Assembly: GCA_046732855.1 (NCBI GenBank) | Contig: JBKPNX010000079.1 | Location: 1 to 8,622, forward strand | Direction: 5' to 3' | Origin: JBKPNX01 sp046732855 | GTDB taxonomy: Bacteria > Pseudomonadota > Alphaproteobacteria > Geminicoccales > Geminicoccaceae | Length of the DNA stretch: 8,622 nucleotides | Shown: positions 1-8,046 of the stretch, piece after piece | Position numbering within the stretch: the stretch's first letter is position 1 | Layout: each line of letters opens with the position of its first letter | Position numbers and translations under genes: made by a program | Notes under the pieces: model-generated | Seen by the model: the letters and a program-made list of their open reading frames with translations, nothing else | Databases searched by the model: none | What the model was told of the DNA's origin: nothing

Positions 1-2170
<2,170 letters not shown>

Positions 2171-2600
2171 GCGCCCCCCGCAAGGCAATGAAACTCACAA
2201 CGCCGACGCTACCAGACCAGGAGCCTGGAGACTACCAATCCGTTCGTGACTTCCTCATCCTCCAGCATGACCGCTTTGGTTCGCGCCCCGCCTATCGACA
2301 GCGGCCCACGGTGGGTCCGTTCTGCGACCTACAGGCCGCAATAGATCGAAGTGTCCGGGCGGGCGGGGCAATCCGGCCATCCCGAGTGGCGCAGGTCCCG
2401 AGGACCGGACCAGATTTCCGTGTCAGGGAGGTGGTACGAGGCAGGCAGGCGCCGGATGCGCCCTAAGGCCTCCGCGTTTATGTGAAGTGCCTCACAGGCA
2501 AAACATCGGGTCCAGGGTGCAAGGTCTGTTGCTGTCACGATCGGAGGTTCGGCTCCGCCAATCGAGATCGACCGCCGATCTCGCAACAGGAGAGGGAAGG
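2171..2600. other. Spacer between divergent genes; no convincing gene
   Basis: About 430 bases between the cyclase start (2170, minus) and the secreted-protein start (2601, plus). An open frame at 2188-2466 (92 codons, plus) and one at 2329-2622 (97 codons, minus) exist. Both have third-position composition well below the strong G/C bias of the real genes, and neither product is recognisable. The stretch is less GC-rich than its flanks. It contains short inverted repeats, for example GGTCC/GGACC around 2394-2406 and CGGAG/CTCCG at 2542-2557, the latter about 45 bases before the secreted-protein start. It should hold promoters for both divergent genes, but no -35/-10 pair stands out. It could also be a decayed gene or a dispersed repeat; that is inference. 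Confidence 0.5.
2588..2597 (+). promoter_or_regulatory. Ribosome binding site deciding the start at 2601
   Basis: The purine-rich run AGGAGAGGGA has its AGGAG core 8 bases before the ATG at 2601. It supports this start over an in-frame ATG at 2487. The longer frame would put 38 extra residues in front of a clear signal peptide. Confidence 0.75.
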
Positions 2601-3236
2601 ATGTCAGAGTCGAGCGGGTCAAGGCGGCGGATTGTTCTGGCGGTGTCGATCGGTGCGGCTTTACTCGCAGGCAGCGCGCGGGCGGACGAGGATCCGTTCT
2701 TTGTCGGCGACCAACTGACGAGCACTTCGTATTCCGGTTGGGCCGGAACGGTCTCGACCACCGGCGAGGTGGGCATGTTCGAGGGCGGAATGGGGGGCCT
2801 CATCGGAATCACCTGGTACGAGGATGGCGATCAGCCCTGCCATCTCGGCACCCACCTGCGCACGTTGACCGAAGGCTCGGAGGCCTACATCAACGGCGAC
2901 TTCAATCATTGCGCCGGCAATCCCGGCAATCGCAAGGAGGTCGGCTTCTGGGACAATCCGCGCTATTTCGTGCGCGGGATCGCGGTCTGCTCCAGCAAGA
3001 CGGGCAACCACGAGCGGATGAAGGGGATCAAGCTGTACGCGGCGAAGGCGTGGCTCACCAAGCCGGAGGTGGAGGAGCTGACCACCGCGGTGATGGAGGA
3101 CCATACCAACTGCGGGACCTGGAACGCAGCGGTGTTCTGCCCGGCGGACCAGGCCGCCACCTCGCTGATCATCCACCGCGCCGACCGCTCGATCACGGGG
3201 CTCGGCCTCAGGTGCAGGCCGATCCAGTATCGTTGA
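2601..3236 (+). CDS. Exported cysteine-rich protein of unrecognised family
   Basis: A 211-residue protein with no confident family. It opens with a signal peptide: a basic SGSRRR stretch, a hydrophobic core at about 11-24, and a likely cut after SARA near residue 28. The mature part of about 183 residues contains six cysteines, suiting up to three disulfides in the periplasm or outside the cell. Beta-strand-like segments recur with the pattern G-[IL]-x-[LV]: VRGIAVC, MKGIKLY and ITGLGLRC. The last unit (Trp, then CPADQAATSL, then ITGLGLRC) resembles the repeat of the vitelline membrane outer layer protein I (VMO-I) beta-prism, a weak comparison made by eye. No catalytic motif is apparent. A strong ribosome binding site precedes the ATG, and coding bias is good. 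It stands alone: divergent from the cyclase and convergent with the response regulator. A binding or surface role is possible but unproven. Confidence 0.85.
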   Translation: MSESSGSRRRIVLAVSIGAALLAGSARADEDPFFVGDQLTSTSYSGWAGTVSTTGEVGMFEGGMGGLIGITWYEDGDQPCHLGTHLRTLTEGSEAYINGDFNHCAGNPGNRKEVGFWDNPRYFVRGIAVCSSKTGNHERMKGIKLYAAKAWLTKPEVEELTTAVMEDHTNCGTWNAAVFCPADQAATSLIIHRADRSITGLGLRCRPIQYR

Positions 3237-3360
3237 CCCGATCGATCAACTGGCGTGCTTAACTACAGGCGGATCGGGGATTCCGTCTCTCAGGGGCACT
3301 GCGTCGTCGACCGCCCCCATGGCCTTGGCGACGCGGTGCACCGCCCTGCCCCGCGCGTCC
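3237..3360. other. Convergent intergenic region with dyad symmetries
   Basis: A 124-base gap between the stop of the secreted-protein gene (3236) and the stop of the response-regulator gene (3361, minus), so transcripts from both sides meet here. It contains distant arms CCCGATC (3237-3243) and GATCGGG (3272-3278), and the perfect 12-base palindrome GCGGTGCACCGC (3333-3344). No hairpin followed by a T-run is present, so a canonical intrinsic terminator cannot be called, although termination is expected here. Confidence 0.45.
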
Positions 3361-4083
3361 TCAGAGCGCTTGCACCGGCGCCGCAAACAGATAGCCCACC
3401 CCGCGCTCCGTCCGGATCAGCTCGGGCGCGCTGGAGTCGATCTCCAGCTTGCGGCGCAGGCGCAGGATCTGGACGTCGATGCTGCGGTCGTACACCTCCT
3501 CGTCATGCAGTCGAGTGGCGGTCAGCAGCTGCTCGCGGCTCAGCACCTGCTGCGGCGATCTGAGGAATGCGGTGAGCAGGCTGAACTCGCCCAGGGTAAG
3601 TCCGACCGGAGTTCCCAGCGGCGAGATCAGGCGCCGCGTCCGCAGGTCCAGCTCCCACTCGGCAAAGCGATACCTGGTCCGCTCGCTGCCGGCGGGCGGT
3701 GCCGCGCGGCTCGCCTCGGCCCGCCGCAGCACGGCTCGCACCCTGGCGAGCAGCTCGCGCAGGTTGAACGGTTTGGTCAGATAGTCGTCGGCGCCGAGTT
3801 CGAGGCCGACGATCCGGTCGACATCGTCGCGCCAGTGGCCGGTGATCACGATGATCGGCAGGCTGGAGCGCGTTCTCAGCTCGTTGACCAGCTGCAGGCC
3901 GTCCTCCTCGGCGAGCTTGAGATCCAGGACGACCAGATCGACGAGCTGCTCGTCGAGGATGCGGGCCATGCCTTGCCCGCCCGCGACGGCACTGCCCCGA
4001 AAGCCATGCTCGGTCAGGTAGTCGGCGATCAGCTGGCGCATCGTGGCGTCGTCATCGACCACGATGATGTGCTGCTCGGCCAT
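3361..4083 (-). CDS. OmpR-family two-component response regulator
   Basis: A 240-residue cytoplasmic DNA-binding regulator activated by phosphorylation. The receiver domain (about 4-118) has the acidic pocket Asp10-Asp12 in VVDDD, the phospho-acceptor Asp54 in VVLDLKL, Thr81 in VITGH and Lys104 in LTKPF, so all key residues are present. The winged-helix effector domain (about 135-236) shows the OmpR/PhoB pattern: LTLGEFSLL, the recognition-helix region YDRSIDVQILRLRRKLE, and the C-terminal hairpin IRTERGVGYLF. The start at 4083 is chosen because MAEQHIIVVDDD begins as receivers do and GGAG sits 7 bases upstream; the frame runs 33 codons further up without domain content. It is divergent from the peroxidase-kinase pair, and the hybrid kinase at 5278-7797 is its likely partner. 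The target is probably the shared 4084-4216 region. Both pairings are inferred from position. Confidence 0.95.
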   Translation of the reverse strand: MAEQHIIVVDDDATMRQLIADYLTEHGFRGSAVAGGQGMARILDEQLVDLVVLDLKLAEEDGLQLVNELRTRSSLPIIVITGHWRDDVDRIVGLELGADDYLTKPFNLRELLARVRAVLRRAEASRAAPPAGSERTRYRFAEWELDLRTRRLISPLGTPVGLTLGEFSLLTAFLRSPQQVLSREQLLTATRLHDEEVYDRSIDVQILRLRRKLEIDSSAPELIRTERGVGYLFAAPVQAL

Positions 4084-4216
4084 CGGGATTCTCCGAACGA
4101 ACCATGCGCTTGATCGAAGTCCCACCCGGTCCAACCTTAGCGGACGCGGAATGTTCCCGTCAGCAGCGAAACGTGCCCGCACGAAGCGCCCTCGGGGTCA
4201 ATTTGCCGGAGGCAGG
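4084..4216. promoter_or_regulatory. Divergent promoter region between response regulator and peroxidase-kinase genes
   Basis: 133 bases lie between the regulator start (4083, minus) and the chosen peroxidase start (4217, plus), so promoters in both directions are expected here. On the plus strand, CTTGATC (4109-4115) resembles an alphaproteobacterial -35 element, but the hexamer 17 bases later (AACCTT, 4133-4138) is a poor -10, so the element is only tentative. This is the natural place for an OmpR-type regulator to bind. No clear tandem direct repeat of the OmpR kind could be identified by eye. If the peroxidase starts at the upstream ATG 4151, the region shrinks to 67 bases. Confidence 0.4.
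4208..4212 (+). promoter_or_regulatory. GGAGG ribosome binding site supporting the TTG start at 4217
   Basis: A full GGAGG lies 4 bases before an in-frame TTG, slightly close but usable. The rival ATG at 4151 has only a weak GCGGA upstream. Another in-frame TTG at 4226, 13 bases after the GGAGG, is less well placed. The choice changes the length of the basic leader only, not the mature protein. Confidence 0.4.
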
Positions 4217-5281
4217 TTGAAGCGGTTGCGCCAATCCAGGTCCCTACGCCGGCCCGGGAATGCCTCGGTCCGGCGACGAACGGTGGCCGCCGCCTGCGCG
4301 CTGCTCGCATTGTCCGTCGGGCTCGATTCGCGGGTGACTGCCGACGCTAATGAATCCGCCGCGATGGGGCTCGCCGGAGAGCCGATCACGCCCGTTCCGC
4401 GCGCCGCCGCCTTCGACCCCGACAAGGTGCGTCTCGGCGAGATGCTGTTCCACGACGTGCGTCTCTCGCGGGGCGACGTGCTGGCCTGCGCCTCATGCCA
4501 CGTGCTGGCGGACGGCGGCGACGACAACCGGGCGCGCTCCCAGGGCGCGGACGGCGCGCCTCTCGACTTCAACGCGCCGACCGTCTTCAACGTCGCGCTT
4601 AACTTCCGCCTCAACTGGCGCGGTAACTTCCGCAGCCTGGAAGAGCAAAACGAGGCGGTGCTGCTCAACCAGGATCTCATGGATATGACCTGGGAGGAGC
4701 TGTTGGCCAAGCTGCGCGCTGACCAGGCTTACCGCGACGCCTTCGCCGTGGCCTATGGCAGCGACCCTGCGCCGGCCCAGGTCCTGAATGCCCTTGCGAC
4801 CTTTCAGCGCTCGCTGATCACGCCCGATGCGCGCTTCGACAGGTATTTGCGCGGAGAGCGCGCCGCGATCACGGAAGAGGAGGCGCGCGGCTATCAGCTG
4901 TTCAAGGACTATGGCTGCGCGTCGTGCCACCAAGGTGTCAACGTGGGCGGCAATCTGTTCCAGCGGTTCGGCATCTTCAGCGACCCGTTCGCGCAGGGTC
5001 CCGTCCGCACGGCCGACCTCGGCCGCTTCACCATCACCGACCAGCCGGATGATCGGTTCGTGTTCCGGGTGCCCAGCCTGCGCAACGTGGCGGTAACGGC
5101 TCCCTATTTTCACGATGGCCGGGCGCAGACCCTGGAGCAGGCGATCGAGGAGATGGCGAGAAGCCAGCTTGGCCGGCTGCTGAGCGAGCAGGAAATCGGG
5201 CTGATCGCGACCTTCCTGCGTATCCTGACCGGCGAGTACCAGGGGCGCCTGCTGTCCGATCGGGCGGGATCTTCGCCATGA
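4217..5281 (+). CDS. Diheme cytochrome c peroxidase-like protein (CcpA/MauG superfamily), non-canonical
   Basis: A predicted periplasmic diheme c-type protein of 354 residues. The usual reaction is reduction of H2O2 with electrons from a small cytochrome; MauG relatives instead oxidise protein residues. An export signal occupies about 1-44: a long basic leader with RRR at 19-21, then a hydrophobic core at 23-36. Heme 1 is CASCH at 91-95 and heme 2 is CASCH at 234-238. Family blocks include KVRLGEMLFHD, FQRSLITPDARFDRYLRGE, VPSLRNVAVTAPYFHDGRA, the axial Met313 in EEMARSQLG, and FLRILTG. Trp134 matches the inter-heme Trp. The usual Glu twenty residues later is Leu154 (Asp153 adjacent), and no His occupies the distal heme-ligand region after CASCH-95, so classical peroxidase activity is doubtful. 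The TTG start is chosen for its GGAGG (4208-4212) and signal peptide; ATG 4151 is the alternative. The stop overlaps the kinase start as ATGA. Confidence 0.9.
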   Translation: MKRLRQSRSLRRPGNASVRRRTVAAACALLALSVGLDSRVTADANESAAMGLAGEPITPVPRAAAFDPDKVRLGEMLFHDVRLSRGDVLACASCHVLADGGDDNRARSQGADGAPLDFNAPTVFNVALNFRLNWRGNFRSLEEQNEAVLLNQDLMDMTWEELLAKLRADQAYRDAFAVAYGSDPAPAQVLNALATFQRSLITPDARFDRYLRGERAAITEEEARGYQLFKDYGCASCHQGVNVGGNLFQRFGIFSDPFAQGPVRTADLGRFTITDQPDDRFVFRVPSLRNVAVTAPYFHDGRAQTLEQAIEEMARSQLGRLLSEQEIGLIATFLRILTGEYQGRLLSDRAGSSP

Positions 5282-7797
5282 CCGGGGCGGCGGGCAGAAT
5301 GGTGCTCGTCGTCCTCGGCCTGCTGCTGGTCCTGACCTACCTGCTGCTGCGCGGCGCGGCGCCGGACGCCGCGCTGCACGAACGGCGGCTGCGCGCGCTC
5401 GATGCGCTGATCCTCGACCAGGCTGCGCTGCAGCGTGATGTGCTGCGCACCAGCCACGGTCTGCTCCTCAACTACGATCCGCTCGTCGCGACCCTCAGGA
5501 CGCTGCGGGAGGTCGCTGGGGAACTCCGCGGCGCTGAAGCCAAGGGTGCGTCGAGCTCGCTCATCGAAAGCATCGGCAAAGGGCTCGACGAGCAGGAGGC
5601 ACTGGTCGAACGGTTCAAATCGGCCCATGCGCTCCTGCGCAACTCGCTGACCTACTTCGGCCATCTGAGCCGGGTGCTCGGCACCTCCACGAGCCAGGCC
5701 GGCGAGGACGTGAGGCTCGTGGTCGGGCGGCTTGCCAACAGCATGTTCCGATTCGTCGGCGGCTCCTCGAACGAGGCTGCGAGCGCCGAGGCCATCGCCT
5801 TGCTGGACAAGCTCTCCATGCTCGCCGCGCCCCCTGCCATCCGAGCGGATATCACCGCGCTGCGCGCCCATAGCGACCTGATCCTGCGGGCGTTTCCGGC
5901 CGTGGACGGAATTCTCGCGCGCCTGCTCGCGACGCGCATCTCGGACGACGCGGGGACCCTGCGCGATCTGTTCATCGAAGAGCACCGCCGCGCCGAGAGG
6001 CTCGCCTGGATTTTTCGCGGGCTCCTCTATCTCGCGTCCGTGGCGCTGCTGGGTTATCTCAGCCACCTTTATGTGCGGCTGCGCGCGAATGCCCGGAAGC
6101 TGCAGGCGCGCTCGGACTTCGAGCATCTGATCGCCGGCATCTCCGCGCAATTGATCGACACGCCGCTCGAGCGGACCGACGAGGGTGTTCGGCAGGGTCT
6201 CGAGCTGCTGGGCCGCCACACCGGCGTGGATCGCGCCTACGTCGTGCTCCAGCGCGCCGATGACCCATATGGCCGGGCCCATACCTGGAGCCGGGAAGAG
6301 CTCAAGGCGCCTGCTGGCTGGCCGGACGGCGTACTGGCGATCGGGTCGACCTGGACCGAAAAGACGTACGAACGCCATGGCTGCATCGACGTTCCCGCCG
6401 TCCTGGCGCTGCCGGCAGGCGAGGAGAAGGCCAAGCTGACCGAGCTGGGCATCCGCTCCTGGCTCTGTGTTCCGATGTGGTACGCAGGACATCGCGTCGG
6501 CTTGCTGGGCTTCGATGCGGTCGCGGCCGAGAAGCGCTGGGCGGACGACGACATCGCGCTGCTACGCACGATCAGCGAGGTGTTCGCCGGCGCCCTCGGC
6601 CGCGAGCAGGCCGAGCGGGAGAAGCAGGCGCTCGAAGCGCGGTTGCGCCATGCCCAGCGCATGGAGGCGCTCGGCACGCTCGCGGGCGGCATCGCCCACG
6701 ACTTCAACAATATTCTCGCTGCGATCCTCGGCTACGCTGAGATGGCGCTCGGCCGGCTGGGTCGGGACAGCCGAGAATGGCGGTATGTGCAGGAGGTGAG
6801 GAAGGCCGGCGAGCGGGCGCGAGACATCGTCGATCGTATCCTTGCGTTCAGCCGCCGCAGCGAGCGCCGGCACCGTCCGGTGCGGATGCGTCCGCTGCTC
6901 GAGGAGACCGCGGGCCTACTGACTGCTTCCCTGCCCCCGACCGTCACCTTGCGGACGTTGCTGCCCGACACGGAGGTCGCCGTGCTCGGCGAACCGAGCC
7001 GGTTGCACCAGGTGATCATGAATCTCTGCACCAACGCCGCGCAGGCCATGGCAGGCCAGGGGGTCATCGTCATCGGCCTCGACGTGGTCGCGCTCGACAG
7101 TGCGCGGACGCTGTCCCACGGCACCCTCGCGGCCGGTCGATATGTCCGCCTGACCGTGCGCGACAGCGGTCACGGCATGGATCCGGCGACGCTCGAGCGG
7201 ATCTTCGAGCCCTTTTTCACGACCAAAGCGGTGGGCACAGGAACCGGGCTCGGGCTCGCCATGGTCCACGGCATCGTCTCCGATCACGGTGGCGCAATGC
7301 ACGTCCACAGCCGCCCGGGGGCCGGCAGCAGCTTCGAGGCCTATTTTCCGCAAACCGAAGTTCCGCCGGCGGACGACGACAGCAGCGAAGGCCCCTTGCC
7401 GCTCGGAGCGGGCGAGACCGTCCTCCTGGTCGATGATGAACGACCGCTCGTCCGGCTGGGCGAGGAGATGCTGGCCTCGATCGGCTACGAGCCGGTTGGC
7501 TTCGACCGGAGCTGCGCTGCCCTGGCGGCGTTTCGCGCCGACCCGGATCGGTTCGATCTGGTGTTGACCGACGAGCTCATGCCCGAGATGACCGGGACCG
7601 AGCTCGCGAGCGCGCTGCATGAGGTCCGCCCGGACCTGCCAATTATCCTGATGACCGGGCATGGTGGGCGGGCCGACTTGCGCGAGGTCCGTGCCGTGGG
7701 CGTCCGCGAGGTGCTGAAAAAACCGCTGTTGCGCGCCGACCTCGCGAGAGGACTTGCCCGGCACCTCGCTCAGCAGGGCGACAGTCACCATGGGTAA
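5278..7797 (+). CDS. Hybrid sensor histidine kinase: periplasmic helical sensor, GAF, HisKA, HATPase, receiver
   Basis: An 839-residue inner-membrane kinase. One membrane segment lies at about 8-24 and a second at about 246-264. Between them is a periplasmic domain of about 220 residues, almost all helical, resembling the DAHL-type sensor domain (LILDQAALQRDVL, LLNYDPL); that assignment is from memory. Then come a GAF-like domain (about 283-440), a coiled linker, HisKA with phospho-acceptor His474 in GGIAHDFNN, and HATPase with an N-box (Asn582, Asn586), G1 DSGHGM (629-634) and G2 GTGTGLGL (653-660). The C-terminal receiver (about 714-830) has Asp719/Asp720, acceptor Asp765 in LTDELMPEM, a Thr in LMTGHGG and Lys815. 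All catalytic residues are present and there is no Hpt domain. The start codon overlaps the peroxidase stop (ATGA), so translational coupling is likely. It probably phosphorylates the divergent OmpR-type regulator; the signal is unknown. Confidence 0.96.
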   Translation: MTGAAGRMVLVVLGLLLVLTYLLLRGAAPDAALHERRLRALDALILDQAALQRDVLRTSHGLLLNYDPLVATLRTLREVAGELRGAEAKGASSSLIESIGKGLDEQEALVERFKSAHALLRNSLTYFGHLSRVLGTSTSQAGEDVRLVVGRLANSMFRFVGGSSNEAASAEAIALLDKLSMLAAPPAIRADITALRAHSDLILRAFPAVDGILARLLATRISDDAGTLRDLFIEEHRRAERLAWIFRGLLYLASVALLGYLSHLYVRLRANARKLQARSDFEHLIAGISAQLIDTPLERTDEGVRQGLELLGRHTGVDRAYVVLQRADDPYGRAHTWSREELKAPAGWPDGVLAIGSTWTEKTYERHGCIDVPAVLALPAGEEKAKLTELGIRSWLCVPMWYAGHRVGLLGFDAVAAEKRWADDDIALLRTISEVFAGALGREQAEREKQALEARLRHAQRMEALGTLAGGIAHDFNNILAAILGYAEMALGRLGRDSREWRYVQEVRKAGERARDIVDRILAFSRRSERRHRPVRMRPLLEETAGLLTASLPPTVTLRTLLPDTEVAVLGEPSRLHQVIMNLCTNAAQAMAGQGVIVIGLDVVALDSARTLSHGTLAAGRYVRLTVRDSGHGMDPATLERIFEPFFTTKAVGTGTGLGLAMVHGIVSDHGGAMHVHSRPGAGSSFEAYFPQTEVPPADDDSSEGPLPLGAGETVLLVDDERPLVRLGEEMLASIGYEPVGFDRSCAALAAFRADPDRFDLVLTDELMPEMTGTELASALHEVRPDLPIILMTGHGGRADLREVRAVGVREVLKKPLLRADLARGLARHLAQQGDSHHG

Positions 7798-7865
7798 CGG
7801 GTCGAAGGGTCGGGCGCCATGACCTCGCCGTACCGGACGAAGCGGGCCAGCCGCTCTTCGGGCCT

Positions 7866-7902
7866 CTTGGCCGAGTCAGGGAGCAATGGCGGTTCGGCCA
7901 AG
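7866..7902 (+). terminator. Candidate hairpin after the kinase gene (no T-run)
   Basis: The arms CTTGGCCGA (7866-7874) and TCGGCCAAG (7894-7902) are perfectly complementary over 9 bases. The stem extends inward by two G-U pairs and one C-G pair, leaving a loop of 13 bases. It starts about 70 bases after the kinase stop. The absence of a following T-run argues against a textbook intrinsic terminator, so it may be an attenuating or mRNA-stabilising stem instead. Confidence 0.35.
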
Positions 7903-7949
7903 CTCTGCTGAAGCATATCGACACAACATGTTGGCAAACCCTACTTCCT

Positions 7950-7974
7950 CCTCGACCAAGGTCGAAAGTCGAGG
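7950..7974 (+). promoter_or_regulatory. Compact operator-like dyad with repeated GTCGA
   Basis: CCTCGAC (7950-7956) pairs with GTCGAGG (7968-7974). Nested inside, CGACC (7953-7957) faces GGTCG (7960-7964) across two bases. GTCGA occurs twice in direct orientation, 7 bases apart (7961 and 7968). The outer and inner stems exclude each other. It lies about 75 bases before the solute-binding protein start, a suitable position for a regulator site; the binder is unknown. Confidence 0.3.
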
Positions 7975-8033
7975 GCCTGTGTTGCCGACCGGCAGAAAGC
8001 CAGGGATACTGCGCCGCAGGGATGTCGAGGAAC

Positions 8034-8039
8034 GAGGAG
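8034..8039 (+). promoter_or_regulatory. Ribosome binding site of the solute-binding protein gene
   Basis: GAGGAG lies 7 bases before the ATG at 8047 and fixes this start. The ATG at 8022 is out of frame with the protein. Confidence 0.7.
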
Positions 8040-8046
8040 CGCAAGC

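Larger units (their letters stand above)
7798..8046 (+). promoter_or_regulatory. 249-base leader between kinase and solute-binding protein, rich in inverted repeats
   Basis: No convincing gene lies in this gap; the only free-standing short frame (7819-7911, 30 codons) has no recognisable product. The gap holds three dyads listed separately: a hairpin at 7866-7902, the palindrome CAACATGTTG at 7924-7933, and the compact GTCGA-rich dyad at 7950-7974. Such a leader suggests that the downstream gene has its own promoter or a controlled readthrough from the kinase operon. No reliable -35/-10 pair was found. Confidence 0.5.

Noticed and set aside
2188..2466. 92-codon open frame on the plus strand
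   Set aside because: Third-position G/C is well below that of the real genes, the ribosome site is weak and the product is unrecognisable. It is kept only as part of the spacer description.
2487..2600. N-terminal extension of the secreted protein from an ATG at 2487
   Set aside because: It would bury the signal peptide 38 residues inside the protein, and the strong AGGAG site is placed for the ATG at 2601.
3319..4113. 264-codon open frame on the plus strand
   Set aside because: It is a shadow of the response regulator, which has every receiver and winged-helix hallmark on the minus strand.
4276..4290. Twin-arginine export signal in the peroxidase leader (RRRTVAA)
   Set aside because: The motif is incomplete, and c-type cytochromes receive heme in the periplasm after Sec export, so a Sec signal is more likely.
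5110..6492. 460-codon open frame on the minus strand
   Set aside because: It is antisense to the kinase and the end of the peroxidase. It has no recognisable domain and is explained by the GC bias of the real genes.
6916..7791. 291-codon open frame on the minus strand
   Set aside because: It lies wholly opposite the kinase HATPase and receiver region, whose motifs are unambiguous on the plus strand.
7819..7911. 30-codon open frame after the kinase gene
   Set aside because: It is short, Ser-rich, has no recognisable features and overlaps the hairpin at 7866-7902.
7931..7948. Possible sigma-54 promoter (TTGGCA followed by TTCC)
   Set aside because: The spacing between the GG and the expected GC element is wrong and the GC dinucleotide is absent.
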